64,000 nucleotides of DNA from Plumapathes pennacea. Lineage: Eukaryota > Cnidaria > Anthozoa > Antipatharia > Myriopathidae. Shown here piece after piece: positions 35,301 through 46,050 of the stretch (the first letter of the stretch is position 1; each line of letters opens with the position of its first letter). The translations under genes and the position numbers were made by a program. The notes under the pieces were generated by a model. The model worked only from the letters and a program-made list of their open reading frames with translations, did no database searches and was not told the DNA's origin. The stretch spans positions 872,501-936,500 of the forward strand of contig OZ038464.1 in assembly GCA_964036295.1 (NCBI GenBank). Reading direction: 5' to 3'.

Positions 35301-38300
35301 AACCCAGGCATGCAATGAGCAGGACTGTCCAGGTGAAGTTTACTTGGCCGAGAAAGAAGCCACTTTAACGGCGCAACATTTCTGGCAATAATGACACAAA
35401 TGTATTGGTCAAAGGGTGGACACACGTGTAATAAATCCTTAACCTTTTCACTCTGAAGCTCAAAATGCAGATTCTCTCAACCTTTGAAAAGAAAAATTAT
35501 GAGCGATGTATTGAGAATTGATGTTTTAATCAGCTTTTATCCGAACAAAGTATCAAAAGCCAAGTTCTCCTTACTGTATGATATATCTCTAGTGAGGAAC
35601 TGAAGGAGAAACTTGAAGTTGATCACTCTTGGGAATGAAAGGGTTTAAGTTATATTCAGTGCTCTCCAATCCTTTTATCTTCTTAATCTCAACAAGTTCT
35701 TTTTGTTTTAACAGTTGGCCCCGAGTGTAGCTCATATACTAAGCTAAGTGACAAGACCAGACTGGACTCATACTCAGGAAGTGTTTCTTGTGACCAAAGT
35801 ACGATCCAGAAAGGCTGGTACCGCTTCACGGGAGAATCCGGAGAGCGCATGGCAGGTTCTTGTACTCCTGTGAATCGCTGCGGAACACACGCGACCGGAT
35901 GGCTGAACGGGAAACTGCCGAACACCGCAGGAGAAGGAATTGTAACGCGTCAGGTGTGTTATCACTGGAGCAGCAAGTGTTGTAACTGGAACAACAATAT
36001 CAGGGTTCGCAAGTGTCCAGAAGGATTCTTCGTTTACGAACTGGACAAACCACCAGCGTGTTCTTTGCGGTATTGCGGTGACAGCTCAAGTCTTGTACCG
36101 GGTAAATAAACAAGTGTTTTAATTCAACTTGACCGTATTACTCGTACAGAATTGACAACTCACTCAAAGCATGATATAATCTAGCATAATAACGATGTGA
36201 CTTTTGTTTTCAAGTTTTATTGTATTCTTGTACGTATCTGTCACACTCTCTTTTGTCAATGTACAACTTGTTTCTGTTGTTTTTGTTGTTGTATTTTTTT
36301 ATCGTCGTGTGAAGAGAAAATTATTTCGATGAAACTATACGAGCACGGAGCTGCTCGAATCTAGGGAAGTAACGAACTGCAATGTCTGCTACTTTGTACG
36401 TTGCTACTGCCAAAGTATCTGATCAAACTCAAAGTAAAGTCAGCAAAGCTTTTTGTATAGTCTGGTGTGGCAACTATTAAAATAGTTACGCAAACCGGTT
36501 GAAGAGGAAAATTAGTGTGTGCAAATGAATGGAGACCCAGAAGACCATCCCTTGTACTGAAGTAGCTAACATTTCTGCATGTTCTGACCCCTAATGTTTG
36601 TAAAAATATCGTTCTAGTTGACGGTGGCTGGAGCGACTGGACGGACTGGGGCGAGTGCAGCAAAGAGTGTGGTGGCGGAGAACAATCGAGGAGTCGAACT
36701 TGCACCAATCCCGCTCCGTTGAATAATGGAGCAGACTGCGCAGGATCAGACAAAGAAACCCAGGCATGCAACGACCACGACTGTCCAGGTGAGCAGATTT
36801 ATTTGTTCTGAGGCGAATATAATTGTGGGGTGTGAAAACGGAGCAACTAATGGGGTTATTTATAATTTCACACCCCCCCCCCCCTCCCACGTACATTGTT
36901 GTGTTTACTTTGAACATAAACTTTACATCTTGCAACAGTGACTTGGGGGGAAGGGGCGGGGAAGAACTTTAGCCAGGAAAGGTCTGTAGATTAATAAGAG
37001 TGAGCGAGCGTAAGGTTTTCAGTTGGTAGTACTGTAGTTTCCCTGTGAACTTAACCCTTCATCCTGAGACTGATTAATACTTGGGCTGGTTTCATTTTTT
37101 GGCCAAAAGATATGTTATGTACAAATGTGCTACAAATGTGCTACAAATGTGCTGTAATCACACTCAGACAAGATGTGGTATAAATATCAATTCTCGCTAC
37201 GCTACTCCTGCATGGTTAGGAGAAATTTATGCCTCGGCGTGACGAGTAAAACGTTCTTTTTGCGGAGAAAAACGCTAATATGTTGAACGTAGAGTCAGTA
37301 ATGTTGAGAGTAATTGTAATTTTCACTTTCAAAGTTGGTCCTGAGTGCAGTTCATACACCGAGCTGAATGACAACACGAGACTGGAGTCCTTTTCTGGAA
37401 GTGTTTCTTGTGACCAAGGTTCGATCCAAAAGAAGTGGTATCGTTTCACTGGTGACTCAGGAAGTCACATGCCAGAGAAGTGTGTCCCTATGAATCGCTG
37501 TGGAACACACGCGCCAGGATGGTTGGATGGCCAGCACCCCACAGTAAGAGAAGGAATTGTAACAAGGAAGGTGTGTTATCACTGGAGCAGCCAGTGTTGT
37601 CTCTGGAACAACAACATCCAGGTTCGCCAATGTCCAGGAGGATTCTTTGTGTACGAACTGGACAGGACTCCACACTGTTCTTTGCGGTACTGCGGCTCGG
37701 ATGCGGCTTTGATTGGACAAGGTACATGAATTGAACCTCGCATCTTCTCCCGTCCTCTCATCTCGTTTCTTCTCTATCCATTCCCGTCTGCTTTCCTCTC
37801 ATTCTCATCTACACCTTCTTCCCTCCTCCTTCACCTCTCCTCCCCTCCTGTTCCCTCTTCTATCATTTTCTCTTTCCATTGAAGGTAGGTTCTTCTTTCC
37901 TCGTCTTGTCTCATTTTCCTTTCCTCTTCCCTTCCTCTTTGCTTCCCTTCTTCATCTCCCCTCTCCTCCCGTTCCGTCTTCTCTTATCTTCTCTTTTCTC
38001 TTCCCCTCATTTATTTATTTATTTATTTATTTATTTTTTCTTGACTAATTTTGCATTTGCGCTCATTCTCCCAGTTGACGGTGGCTGGAGCGACTGGACG
38101 GCCTGGGGCGAGTGTAGTAAGCCATGCGGCGGCGGAGAGCAATCCAGGAGTCGCACTTGCACCAATCCTACGCCAGAACATGGCGGGAAACCCTGTGACG
38201 GTTTAGACAAAGAGACCCAGCATTGCAACACTCAAGGATGCCCAGGTGACTATAACACCAGATTTTATTGAGTTTTAAAGTCAGAATTTTGACTCTAGCA

Positions 38301-41300
38301 TACAAAATTATGCTCAAAGTCAATCAAGCAGAACGTGCAATGGAACACAAATGACTCTATCTATCCAACTGTTTTCAGTCGACGGTGGTTGGAGTGAGTT
38401 TGGGGACTGGGGAGAGTGCAGTAAACCTTGTGGCGGGGGAGAACAGGAACGAGTCCGCACTTGCACCAATCCCCCTCCGAGCAACGGCGGTGCAGAATGC
38501 GCAGGACTGGACCGAGAAACTCAGGGATGCAATAAAAGTCCTTGTCCAGGTAAGAGAAATATGTAGTGTAGTGTAGTGTAGTGTAGTGTAGTGAGAGAAC
38601 ATGTATCTACATTCAGAGGAAAGTTTATATTGTATGTTTGCCTAAAATTGTTAATAGACCACGAGACCACAGGAAAATACAGAGACGAATAAATAAAGGG
38701 ATCCAAGTTATAGTTTATTTATTTGACTCGCCATACTAAATTAATATGAGGAATCGAAGGAATTATGAACCATATTCTTACAACAGTGTAGTGTAATAGA
38801 TCAGTTTCTTGATTGTTCTGCTTATCATCAAGGCAACTGGCCAAAGCAAATCAATATGTCAACACACCTCATTCACGAACAATCAATATGTCAACACACC
38901 TCATTCACGAACAATCAATACTTGTCAGCCTTATCAGACTGTCGTGTGTTAATTTTTTTCAGTTGACGGTGGCTGGAGTGAGTTTGGAGCCTGGGGCGAG
39001 TGTAGTCAGCCGTGCGGCGGAGGAGAACAATCCAGGAGTCGTACTTGCACCAATCCCCCACCGGATCATGGTGGCGCAGACTGCTCTGGGGAAGACAAAG
39101 AAACGCAAGCTTGTAACGTCGATCCTTGTTCAGGTAACCTCAAGATAAGAAGACCAACTTCGAATTAACTAAGGGAGAAAAATTGGTAAGGCAGTGAATT
39201 TGTCGCTTGTTTAATGTCACCTATTTGGGTTTTTAGTCGACGGTGGTTGGAGCGAGTTTGGGGATTGGGGAGAGTGCAGTAAACCTTGTGGCGGAGGAGA
39301 ACAGGAACGAGTCCGCACTTGCACCAATCCCCCTCCGAGCAACGGCGGTGCAGAATGCGCAGGACCGGACCGAGAAACTCAGGGATGCAATGAAAGTCCC
39401 TGTCCAGGTGGGAAAAATGTGCAGCGGGAGAAAGCTTAAAAAGTTTACGTAGAGAGGCCACGAAACCGTGAGGTAGACATGGGCACAAAAAGACAAACAC
39501 AAGACCAAACATACAATGACAAGGAGACACGAACAGTAATTGTCTGCAGGCTTGTTGTACCATATTTCCATTTCATGACTGTTTTATAAATAATTCATCG
39601 TTTTTGCTTCAGGTAGTAAAATTCAATCAATAAGACAACCAATGCTATAGAGTCGACCAGCCGTCAAGTTCATCCCACTCAACACCATTTTTTTTTCTTT
39701 ATTCAGTTGACGGTGGCTGGAGTGAATTTGGACAATGGGGCGAGTGCAGTAAACCGTGCGATGGCGGAGAACAGTCCAGGTATCGCACTTGCACCAATCC
39801 CCCACCGGCTCATGGTGGCGCACAATGCTCTGGGGACGACAAGGAGACTCAGGCGTGTAACGTGGAATCTTGTTCTGGTAAATTATAGAGGCACTTATTA
39901 TCTTTTAGTTTAGAAGCAGTTTATATTAGCTGGCTTAACAGGGTGTAGATATATTGATAACGAGATAAGCGTGATGTTTATTTGTTTTGTTTGTTTTTTT
40001 GTTTGTTTGTGATTTTAGTTGACGGTGGTTGGGGTGATTGGGGGCCCTGGGGAGAGTGCAGCAAAACGTGTGGTGGCGGAGAGCAAAAGCGCATGCGCCA
40101 ATGTAACAACCCCTCGCCAGCGTTTGGCGGCGCATCTTGCTCTGGAGAGGACTTTGAGACGCGAGCCTGCAATGATGATCCTTGTCCAGGTGAATATAAT
40201 CTCATCAGACGGTGTGTATCACCCGAGAGACTTGATTAGAATCGGGCAATGTGAAGCGGCTGTTTCCAGAGAAAAAACGTAGACATTTCTAAGAACCCGT
40301 TTGAGAGCACGCTCTGAAATCATACTGGACAGAAAAAAATTTCTAAAACATTTCACAAAAAAGAGAGTCAAATGATAAGAGAGGCGAGTACGTGGGTTAA
40401 CCTTTGGAAATAATGATACGAGACAGTTTTTCTCGCAACTTACAAAGCAGCGGCATTGCAAAAGTCTAACAGGCCTTTTTTTTGTAAAACCATCCCTACT
40501 GTAATTACATGAGGGATACCATAATACTGTTGTTCTGTGGTATCCCTTATCTAACTACAGTATGATTCTATGGCTTACATAGGTTCGTTTTATGTTTTGC
40601 ATTTCGTTTCTAAGAGCTCGAGCTAAACTGACCAGTTTAAGATGTGAAGTAGTCGTGAGCAGCTAACTTGTGAATATATTTTCAGTTGTGAATGGCAAAT
40701 GGGGAAAATGGTCCAAATATGGTCCTTGTAGTAAGACGTGTGGTGGCGGGAAAAAGGAAAAGACGCGCAAGTGTGACAACCCACCTCCTTCAGGTGGCGG
40801 GAAAAAATGCAAAGGGAAAGACACCAAGAAAAAGGGCTGTAACAAACAAGCTTGTGAGGAAGGTGAGTTGAAACTCATCCAAACCAAAATCTAAACTCCA
40901 TAGAAATAGTTCGCTCACTCGTGAGATATCGAGATGAACACTCGAAGATAAATTTCATATCTCCAAGCGTCCGTGTATTATTCTATTTATTTCATAAACT
41001 CTTGTGTGATACAGAGATTTCCGCCTCTAAGAAATGCAAAAACATGCAAGATCACTGCTTGGCTGATATTAACACACGTAAAAATATCGTATTTTTACGT
41101 GTGTTCAGATACGACATTTCTCAGTGGCGGAAGTCTCTATATCACACCAGAGTTTATGTAATAAAGGTCTTTATTCTGTTCAACCAATCCGCAGAGATCC
41201 AACCCTAACCTTAACCCTTTCACTCCCGAACTCAAAATACAAATTCTCCTAATCATTCAATAAGAAAATGTATAAGTGATTTAGTGAGAATTGATAGTTT

Positions 41301-41952
41301 AATTAGCTATCATCCGAGCAAGGTATCAAAATCCAAGTTCTCCTTACTGTCTGATATATTTGTGCTGCCAAAACTGAAGGAGAAATTTGAACTTGGTCAC
41401 TCTTGCAAGTGAAAGGGTTAAAGCTCGACAACATGACCGCCATGACATGAAAATCAAGAATATCGTACGAACACCAATAATAGGGAAAAGAAAAACTACG
41501 AGTGCATTTGTCTTTGTTAGACCCGAAAAACATTCATATCAAATTCAAACCAATTCATATCAAACTCATACAACAACACACACACAGAAAGAAGTTGTAA
41601 TCAGGTCAGAAATACGCAATTTTACCTCCTTCGTTTGCTTTTAATTTTAGAAGTCAAAGTGGAGCAGCTTGGCTGCTATATGCAAGGTGACCCCAAAGCC
41701 CTCCCTGAGCAGCTCAAAGACTTCAAAGGAACCTTCAAGCCGAGCCAGGCTTCTAAGCTGCTGAACGCATGCGCCAAGCTGGTCAAAGACAAAGGCTACA
41801 CTCATTTCGGCCTGGGGGAGAATCAGCTGACCTGCTTCAGTGGCCCGGATGCAGCCAACACTTACGACAATGGCGGGAAAGGCAGCAAGAAGAAATGTAC
41901 TGGTTCAGGACAGGGAAAAGCGGGCGCTGTGTTTGTTTACAAACTCGCTTGA
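26240..41952 (+). CDS. Gene B: secreted 7x(D8C-TSR) + 6 TSR + WSC-like protein
   Basis: Predicted secreted protein of 1765 residues. Exons: 26240-26303 signal; 27257-27637 D8C1; 28412-28582 TSR1; 29002-29388 D8C2; 29916-30086 TSR2; 30929-31315 D8C3; 31804-31974 TSR3; 32357-32743 D8C4; 33274-33444 TSR4; 34287-34673 D8C5; 35162-35332 TSR5; 35715-36101 D8C6; 36618-36788 TSR6; 37335-37721 D8C7; 38075-38245 TSR7; 38379-38549 TSR8; 38963-39133 TSR9; 39237-39407 TSR10; 39707-39877 TSR11; 40019-40189 TSR12; 40686-40862 TSR13; 41651-41952 terminal domain and stop. The lengths sum to 1766 codons with every junction phase 1. D8C domains keep ten cysteines and the blocks [27 protein letters not shown] and GFFVYELD. 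No membrane segment follows the signal peptide. The role is unknown; a mucus, matrix or microbe-binding protein is the reasonable guess. Confidence 0.88.
26394..26739. mobile_element. MITE with 8-9 bp target duplication (gene B intron)
   Basis: The termini TACCCTGCTAGCAGAGCCTC and, in reverse complement, ACCCTGCGAGCAGAACCTTC are inverted. AAAATGACC flanks both sides (26385-26393 and 26740-26748). The paralogous intron of gene C has a single AAAATGGCC near 49073 and no insert. The duplication length fits a Mutator-like (9 bp) or hAT (8 bp) element. Confidence 0.85.
26804..27040. mobile_element. MITE with GGGGCCAATTCA termini (gene B intron)
   Basis: The left CTGGGGCCAATTCAATAAAC and the reverse complement of the right end, CAGGGGCCAATTCATTAAAG, are inverted repeats. 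The paralogous gene C intron reads straight through (TTGTTCTGGCCATGCTCTTC near 49139), so the insertion came after the B/C duplication. Confidence 0.85.
27257..27637 (+). CDS. Gene B exon D8C1 (GC donor)
   Basis: 127 codons beginning [20 protein letters not shown]. It is closest to gene C D8C1 (49353-49733) rather than to D8C2-6 of its own gene, so first-position D8Cs are orthologous between B and C. The exon ends AAA CCA G|GCAAGT, a GC-AG donor also kept in gene C D8C1. Confidence 0.9.
28412..28582 (+). CDS. Gene B exon TSR1
   Basis: It begins [20 protein letters not shown]. The VN start (instead of VD) is shared with the first TSR of gene C (50357-50527), again showing positional orthology. 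Confidence 0.9.
29002..36788 (+). CDS. Gene B exons D8C2-TSR6: five homogenised D8C-TSR units
   Basis: D8C2 to D8C6 (each 387 nt) encode the same protein sequence, and TSR2-TSR6 differ by only a few residues (for example [28 protein letters not shown]). Each D8C reads [17 protein letters not shown]..., [30 protein letters not shown] and [17 protein letters not shown]8C3/TSR3 versus D8C5/TSR5, and D8C4 versus D8C6, lie exactly 3358 bp apart. Confidence 0.92.
30193..30657. mobile_element. 465-bp foldback MITE, copy 1
   Basis: TAAAAGTGCACATAAGCCCA on the left pairs with TGGGCTTATGTGCACTTTA on the right, and the arms extend about 180 bp inward (including TGACGTGACGTCAAAG and CTTTGACGTCACGTCA). 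The sister introns at about 32079 and 35437 lack it and read AATAAATCCTTAACC, giving a TTA/TAA target. Confidence 0.85.
33551..34014. mobile_element. 465-bp foldback MITE, copy 2
   Basis: Nearly identical to 30193-30657 and exactly 3358 bp downstream. It was copied with the double unit rather than inserted independently. Confidence 0.85.
37335..37721 (+). CDS. Gene B exon D8C7
   Basis: Diverged from D8C2-6: [45 protein letters not shown] and a C-terminal [10 protein letters not shown]. It resembles D8C1 in QCCLWNNN and [12 protein letters not shown]. The acceptor is TTTCAAAG; the donor is G|GTACAT. Confidence 0.9.
38075..40189 (+). CDS. Gene B exons TSR7-TSR12
   Basis: Six TSR exons of 171 nt (starts 38075, 38379, 38963, 39237, 39707, 40019). 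TSR8 and TSR10 are near-duplicates ([20 protein letters not shown]). TSR12 has [20 protein letters not shown] and CSKTCGGG, matching gene A TSR7 and gene C TSR6. The last cysteine context varies (GCPG, PCPG, PCSG, SCSG). Confidence 0.9.
40686..40862 (+). CDS. Gene B exon TSR13, lysine-rich
   Basis: 59 codons starting [20 protein letters not shown], then [20 protein letters not shown]. It is the basic last TSR, like gene A TSR8-11 and gene C TSR7. CSKTCGGG keeps the O-fucosylation consensus. Confidence 0.9.
40904..41163. mobile_element. 260-bp inverted-repeat insertion in gene B intron
   Basis: The paralogous gene C sequence runs directly from AACTCCATAGAAG to GGTCTTTATTCTG (about 57974), whereas gene B has about 260 bp between. 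The insert contains a foldback core: ATAAACTCTTGTGTGATACA pairs with TATATCACACCAGAGTTTAT, and ACACACGTAAAAATA with its complement. Confidence 0.75.
41210..41420. mobile_element. ~200-bp MITE family, best-formed copy
   Basis: The ends TTAACCCTTTCACTCCCGA and GCAAGTGAAAGGGTTAA are inverted. The interior carries ATCAAAATCCAAGTTCTCCT and GAAGGAGAAATTTGAACTTG. Other copies lie at about 22347-22502, 25632-25840, 27683-27869, 28708-28913, 30655-30860, 32083-32290, 34013-34218, 35441-35648, 49778-49970, 50655-50853, 52175-52373 and 53706-53911. Those before the D8C exons were spread by unit duplication. Confidence 0.8.
41651..41952 (+). CDS. Gene B terminal exon: WSC-like domain and stop
   Basis: About 100 residues: [20 protein letters not shown], then a helix-like stretch with [20 protein letters not shown], then [26 protein letters not shown] and a final [10 protein letters not shown]. 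The order GCY...ALP...C...GY.FG...C.SGP...Y...C...VY matches WSC-type domains common in cnidarian extracellular proteins (recognition by eye). The stop TGA is followed by G|GTAAGA, a possible 3' UTR intron donor. No equivalent exon was found for genes A or C. Confidence 0.7.
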
Positions 41953-43693
41953 GGTAAGAACTCAAGGATATCGCACAGTAGATTGAATTTTAAAGTAGCT
42001 ATTGATTGAAGAAAACGTGCCACTGTCCATGTGTGCGTTCTGTCTTATAATTGCCGAAACTTTCCTGACCACGTTTATGTCCGACGTAATTTCAGGTTTT
42101 GACTAAAATTGGATAAGGCGTTTAAAAATAAAAATAAAAGCAGGGAAACAGGAAAGGAGAAGCCCGGTTCTTTTTGTAAACAACAGGCAATTTATTTACT
42201 TCAGTGCCTTGTGCTTAAATATAGAGCCCAGATTTTGAGTTTCCAGTAGTTATTATTGGGACTTTTCAAGCGTTGTGCGAAGTACACAGAAACTGTTGGT
42301 TTGATTACTCGGATTTTTTTTTACGTAATGATGTTAGGACAAATTTTTTGAAGGCGTACTCTGTTTGGTCTTATTCAACCTTTGCTCGGTGAGAAATGTC
42401 TGGGGCACATAAAACTTCCGTACGAACGAAAATGTTTGTAGGTATGACTCACGCATTGTATGTACGACTTGCGCAAGATAGTATGCGTAAGGCAATGTTC
42501 CCATGTGTAAATTATATTTACGATTATTATCGTTCGTACGCAAGTTTTGTAAACCCGGCCCCTGGTCATCTTTCTTTTTTCTTTTTTTTTTTTGTGTGTG
42601 TGTGTGTGTGTGTGAAGGGCTCCTTTATTTTAACCAAGGCCTTTCCTCAACAGAGCCCGGACAGAAGACCAGATTCCTTGGATAATTGTACGGATATCAG
42701 AAAAGGATTCATTTACAGTGGGGTAGGGGATAGTAGTGTGTTAGTTTGAGTCGTGATTAATACAGGTTGTAATATTTAAGGAACTTTTGCTTTGTTTCTG
42801 GTTTCAAAGGGGAAACTCTGATTAAAAATTGGTGCATCATTCATATTATTGGTGTGTTTTTGTGGAGAAATCCCTGTGGTGTGACTTCAATGGCGTTGTT
42901 TAAAGGAAGCAAGTGGTTTACCAAGGAGATAAACCTTTTTCCGCACCTCGCTTTGTACGTCTATCTATATTTCTCTTCTATTGCATTGTTTTGCCGCTTA
43001 TCATATGACTATAGAAAATTCTGCAATCTGATTGGCTAAGAGCAAGCAAGTTAAGCGTTAATTTGCGCTGAGTGCAATTCAAAATCTCTATTGCACTGAG
43101 TGCAAATATCGTTACCACAGCAACCGCTATTGTGTTCAGTTTTCTGTACTTTCTGTAGCTTTATCGGATAAGAGTTTCCAGTGCTGAAAACAAGCTGTCA
43201 ACCTTGACATTAGCGCGCGTGCTTAAAATGAGTGTTTGTTTGAATTTTGAGTCCGAACGTAATTTGTACGGTGATTTGTATACCCAGTTCAGAGTCGGAG
43301 AGGCGAAAAGTATACCCTATTGAGCGGCACATTCCCGTATAGACCATATATGGGAGTGACCCCCCTCCCTCCCCTCCCCCGTCACATAATAAATAAGTAA
43401 TTATGTGAGTTGCTCGTGTAATTAAAAAGTTGCTTTTTTTTTTTTGTATTCCGTGGACTTTGTTTCTGCTTAATGCAGTTAGTTTAATTTAGAACTGCCT
43501 TGTTGACTGCTCGCCTATAACTCTTTAATCAGCTAAATCTTGAGTTACTTTCACATGTGACGCAAAAACGCGAGCTGCATAGCCTATAACACCAGTTACC
43601 ATCATCCCATAGCGAAGAAAAAGAAGAAGAGAGAAAAAAAAAAAAGAAAAAACAATCTTCTCTGGTTTAAGCGATTTCCTTTCCCATTAACGA
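41953..43693. other. Intergenic region between genes B and C
   Basis: Probable 3' UTR followed by repeats. From about 42460 onward the sequence is homologous to 58260 onward, downstream of gene C. A TG microsatellite lies at 42593-42614. The segment 43050-43140 contains the inverted pair TTGCGCTGAGTGCAATTCAA / ATTGCACTGAGTGCAAAT. No coding exon was recognised. Confidence 0.5.
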
Positions 43694-43920
43694 TAATTAA
43701 ATGAGCAATCAATATTTCCACCGAAACAGGGTTTCCAGCTTTAATTCCCAGGTGAGTTTTTCTCGGGCAAGAACATGCAATTACTCGTCTAATTAAAAAC
43801 TTACAGGGAGTGTCCCAGTTTGCTTCATTTTCAGTTTGGCCTTCGTGGTGGTTGGAGCATGTAAAGCACGCTGGATTGTGTAAGTAGTGTTCCTTTCCTG
43901 TTGTTGGTCAGACAACGTTA
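42460..43920. repeat. ~1.5-kb flank duplicated downstream of genes B and C
   Basis: Collinear with about 58260-59510, including GCGCAAGATAGTATGCGTAA, the CTTTCCTCAACAGAGCCC block, TAAGAGCAAGCAAGYTAAGCG and the promoter module at its end. The gene-plus-flank unit was therefore duplicated as a whole. Confidence 0.85.
43694..43879 (+). promoter_or_regulatory. Predicted promoter and exon 1 of gene C (conserved module)
   Basis: TAATTAAATGAGCA (43694) and CTCGTCTAATTAA (43784) are the paired sites. The segment then reads CAGTTTGCTTCATTTTCAGT and TTGGCCTTCGTGGTGGTTGG and ends GGATTGT|GTAAGT at 43879. It would splice to 48913, so the 5' UTR intron is about 5 kb. Confidence 0.6.
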
Positions 43921-44922
43921 AATGAAAAAAAAGCGAAAAGTAGAGCGGATAGCTTACTTAAAGTTAACTTTTCCGGGCAGGGTAAGTTGGTGCATTTGTA
44001 ATAGTCGTTCTACTTCACATGGTTTCAATGCGCACATTCGTAAAGCGAAACTACCATGCACTGAGCTGTTTTACCCGGCCGGTTTGGGTTTCATTCATTA
44101 TTTCTCTACAGGCTGTCTCATGAATTCATAACACGAAATCAACTTCTGATCACTGCACAATCACAGTAAGGGGGGTGGGCTGGGCAAGTTTTGTCACTGA
44201 ACGTTCCAACGAAGTGCGGTTGCAATTTGTCTTATGGCGATTCGGTAGTGACCTCCCTTGGAATTTTTTATAATGAGGAAAACCAAACCTCGTAGGTCCT
44301 CCAAGTTTTGCTTTTATTTCGGCCCCAAAGGAAGTAGCTCAAACTACAGCGTAAGAAATGGCAAGTTTCCGTATTTCTTTTTTTTTTTTTTGCATATTTC
44401 GATCGGGAATCAACAGTCAAAAGACCGCTCAAAATTTATCCCTGTCTGAGCGGTGCTGAGGCTAGCCAGGCAAGGTTTGTGTACTTTAAAGTATATAGCG
44501 TCGATTTTGCTTAAATTCGTGAAGATTTTAGGTCGTTTTGAGGTTCACATGAGCACAGGCGGCCCAAGCTGATTGACTGTGTGACGTCACGGTCGGGTTT
44601 TATAAGCAAATGTATGGGAGATTTTAGTCGATCGATAACTCGAAAAATATTGCGAGAATAAAGCTTAGACTTGCTAACCTTGTTGTTGTGGTGGTTTTCT
44701 TGCTGCTGTAGCGATTTCAGCGTGTCTCGCTGAATTTTTCCTCTCTAACAGAAAGAATTTCAAGGCTGGCAACTCGGTCGATCTGGCATCCAGAATGGCT
44801 CCAGAAAAGTCTCTCAAATGCGGCCTTTCAACCTCCGTATGGCCACAAAACCCAGACATATGTCGAGTTGAATCCTTTTCCCATAAGACTGTCGCAAAAA
44901 CATTTCGAAAACGCCAGTTGAG

Positions 44923-45166
44923 TCCGAAGAAATTGCCGAAATCGGCCGTCAAAATGGTTTCTGACAAGCCGTGAGACCCACTCTTGGTCCAGGGAAAAGC
45001 GTTTGAATTTCATGCCGAGCTCTGATTCGGTAAATTGAATTAGCATGCGAAAGAGGCAGCGAATCAGAGCTCGGCATGAAATTCAAACGCTTTTCCCTGG
45101 ACCAAGAGTGGGTCTCACGGCTTGTCAGAAACCATTTTGACGGCCGATTTCGGCAATTTCTTCGGA
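44923..45166. repeat. 107-bp perfect or near-perfect inverted repeat, 30-nt spacer
   Basis: Arm 44923-45029 (TCCGAAGAAATTGCCGAAAT ... GAGCTCTGATTCG) and arm 45060-45166 (CGAATCAGAGCTC ... ATTTCGGCAATTTCTTCGGA) are equal in length and appear perfectly complementary by eye. The spacer is 45030-45059. Confidence 0.9.
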
Positions 45167-45439
45167 TATGATTGAATGTCGCGTGTTGGGAACCTCAGTG
45201 CCTTCGTGCAGGTTTTCACACTCTTGTTGATCACTGCGTAGCGAGTTATCCTTATTTGGACTTGCACGTGATACGCACGGTTAGCTCACGTGCAGTGGTT
45301 CTACTTTGAACCTCGAGTTGTTGTTGTTATCTTTTTTCGAGTTTTGCCCGTCGACTGGGCAGTGTAACTTACTTTGAAGTGATTAAACCTGAAATTGAGA
45401 TTATCCGTGAGTTCCATCGAACGATCACAGAACACACGG

Positions 45440-46050
45440 CATGCGCAAAACTGTAGTCGAAAACGGAAGCGTTTGTGGTGTTTGTTCTCTTTAGATTGCT
45501 TGAACTCTGTTTTCCATTCTTTGACACTGTATCAGGTAATTTTTACTTCGATGAAAGAGCGTTTTTTTCTATTTTGTCTGTGGGACCCAACCAGAGGAAC
45601 ATTTGATTGTGTCTTCTGCTGAGTCGGGGTTTGGGAGGGAGGGGGGGGGGGGGGGGGGGGGGGGGTGAAGGGAAGAGAGAGGAGATGATCGAGGTTGGAA
45701 TTGGCTCACGAATAAATATTATTTATTAACCTATTAAACTGTAAGATGACTAGCTGTTTAGGACAGATACATTTTGTTCTGAACAAAACTGACAAACATC
45801 ATCGCCGACGTGATCTGAGCTTGCTTAAAATTACAAGTGCGTGCTGTATGCGAATAAAAATTAGTTCAAGAGTAATTATCTAGTTGCTGCTAGATGAAGC
45901 TGGGCGTGGTTACTAAGAAACGTAGCCGGAAGATTTGATTAAGCAGAGTCACGACAATCGTGACAAGCTCTTCCCTTAATTGAGATATATCGCTAAAAAA
46001 CACGTCACTTTACTTCATCTCTCGGAGAATTAAGAAGTGCAGTAATTTGC
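45440..46050. repeat. Segmental duplication partner of 47550-48180
   Basis: Both contain TTGAACTCTGTTTTCCATTC (CTGAACTC in the other copy), TTCGATGAAAGAGCG, GAAGAGAGAGGAGATGAT, ATTATTTATTAACCTATTAA and CATCATCGCCGAC in the same order. The 47.5-kb copy has an extra internal duplication of ATTTATTAACCTATTAAACT. Confidence 0.85.

Larger units (their letters stand above)
29389..36101. repeat. 3358-bp duplicated double unit in gene B
   Basis: Exon starts 29916/33274, 30929/34287, 31804/35162 and 32357/35715 are each separated by exactly 3358 bp, and introns match too, including the foldback element (30193 and 33551). The duplicated span is about 29.4-32.7 kb versus 32.7-36.1 kb. This is a recent unequal crossover or an assembly duplication. 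Confidence 0.93.

Noticed and set aside
36726-36941. ORF extending past gene B TSR6
   Set aside because: It lies in another frame from the TSR and continues into intron; not supported by domain content.
37713-38048. Serine/leucine/phenylalanine-rich ORFs near 37.7-38.0 kb and 54.9-55.2 kb
   Set aside because: They read through CT-rich polypyrimidine intron sequence just before TSR exons; the composition is low-complexity and not conserved as protein.
44674-44967. 97-codon minus-strand ORF as a gene
   Set aside because: It runs into the long inverted repeat and sits in repeat-like intronic sequence; no start context, splice signals or domain supports it.
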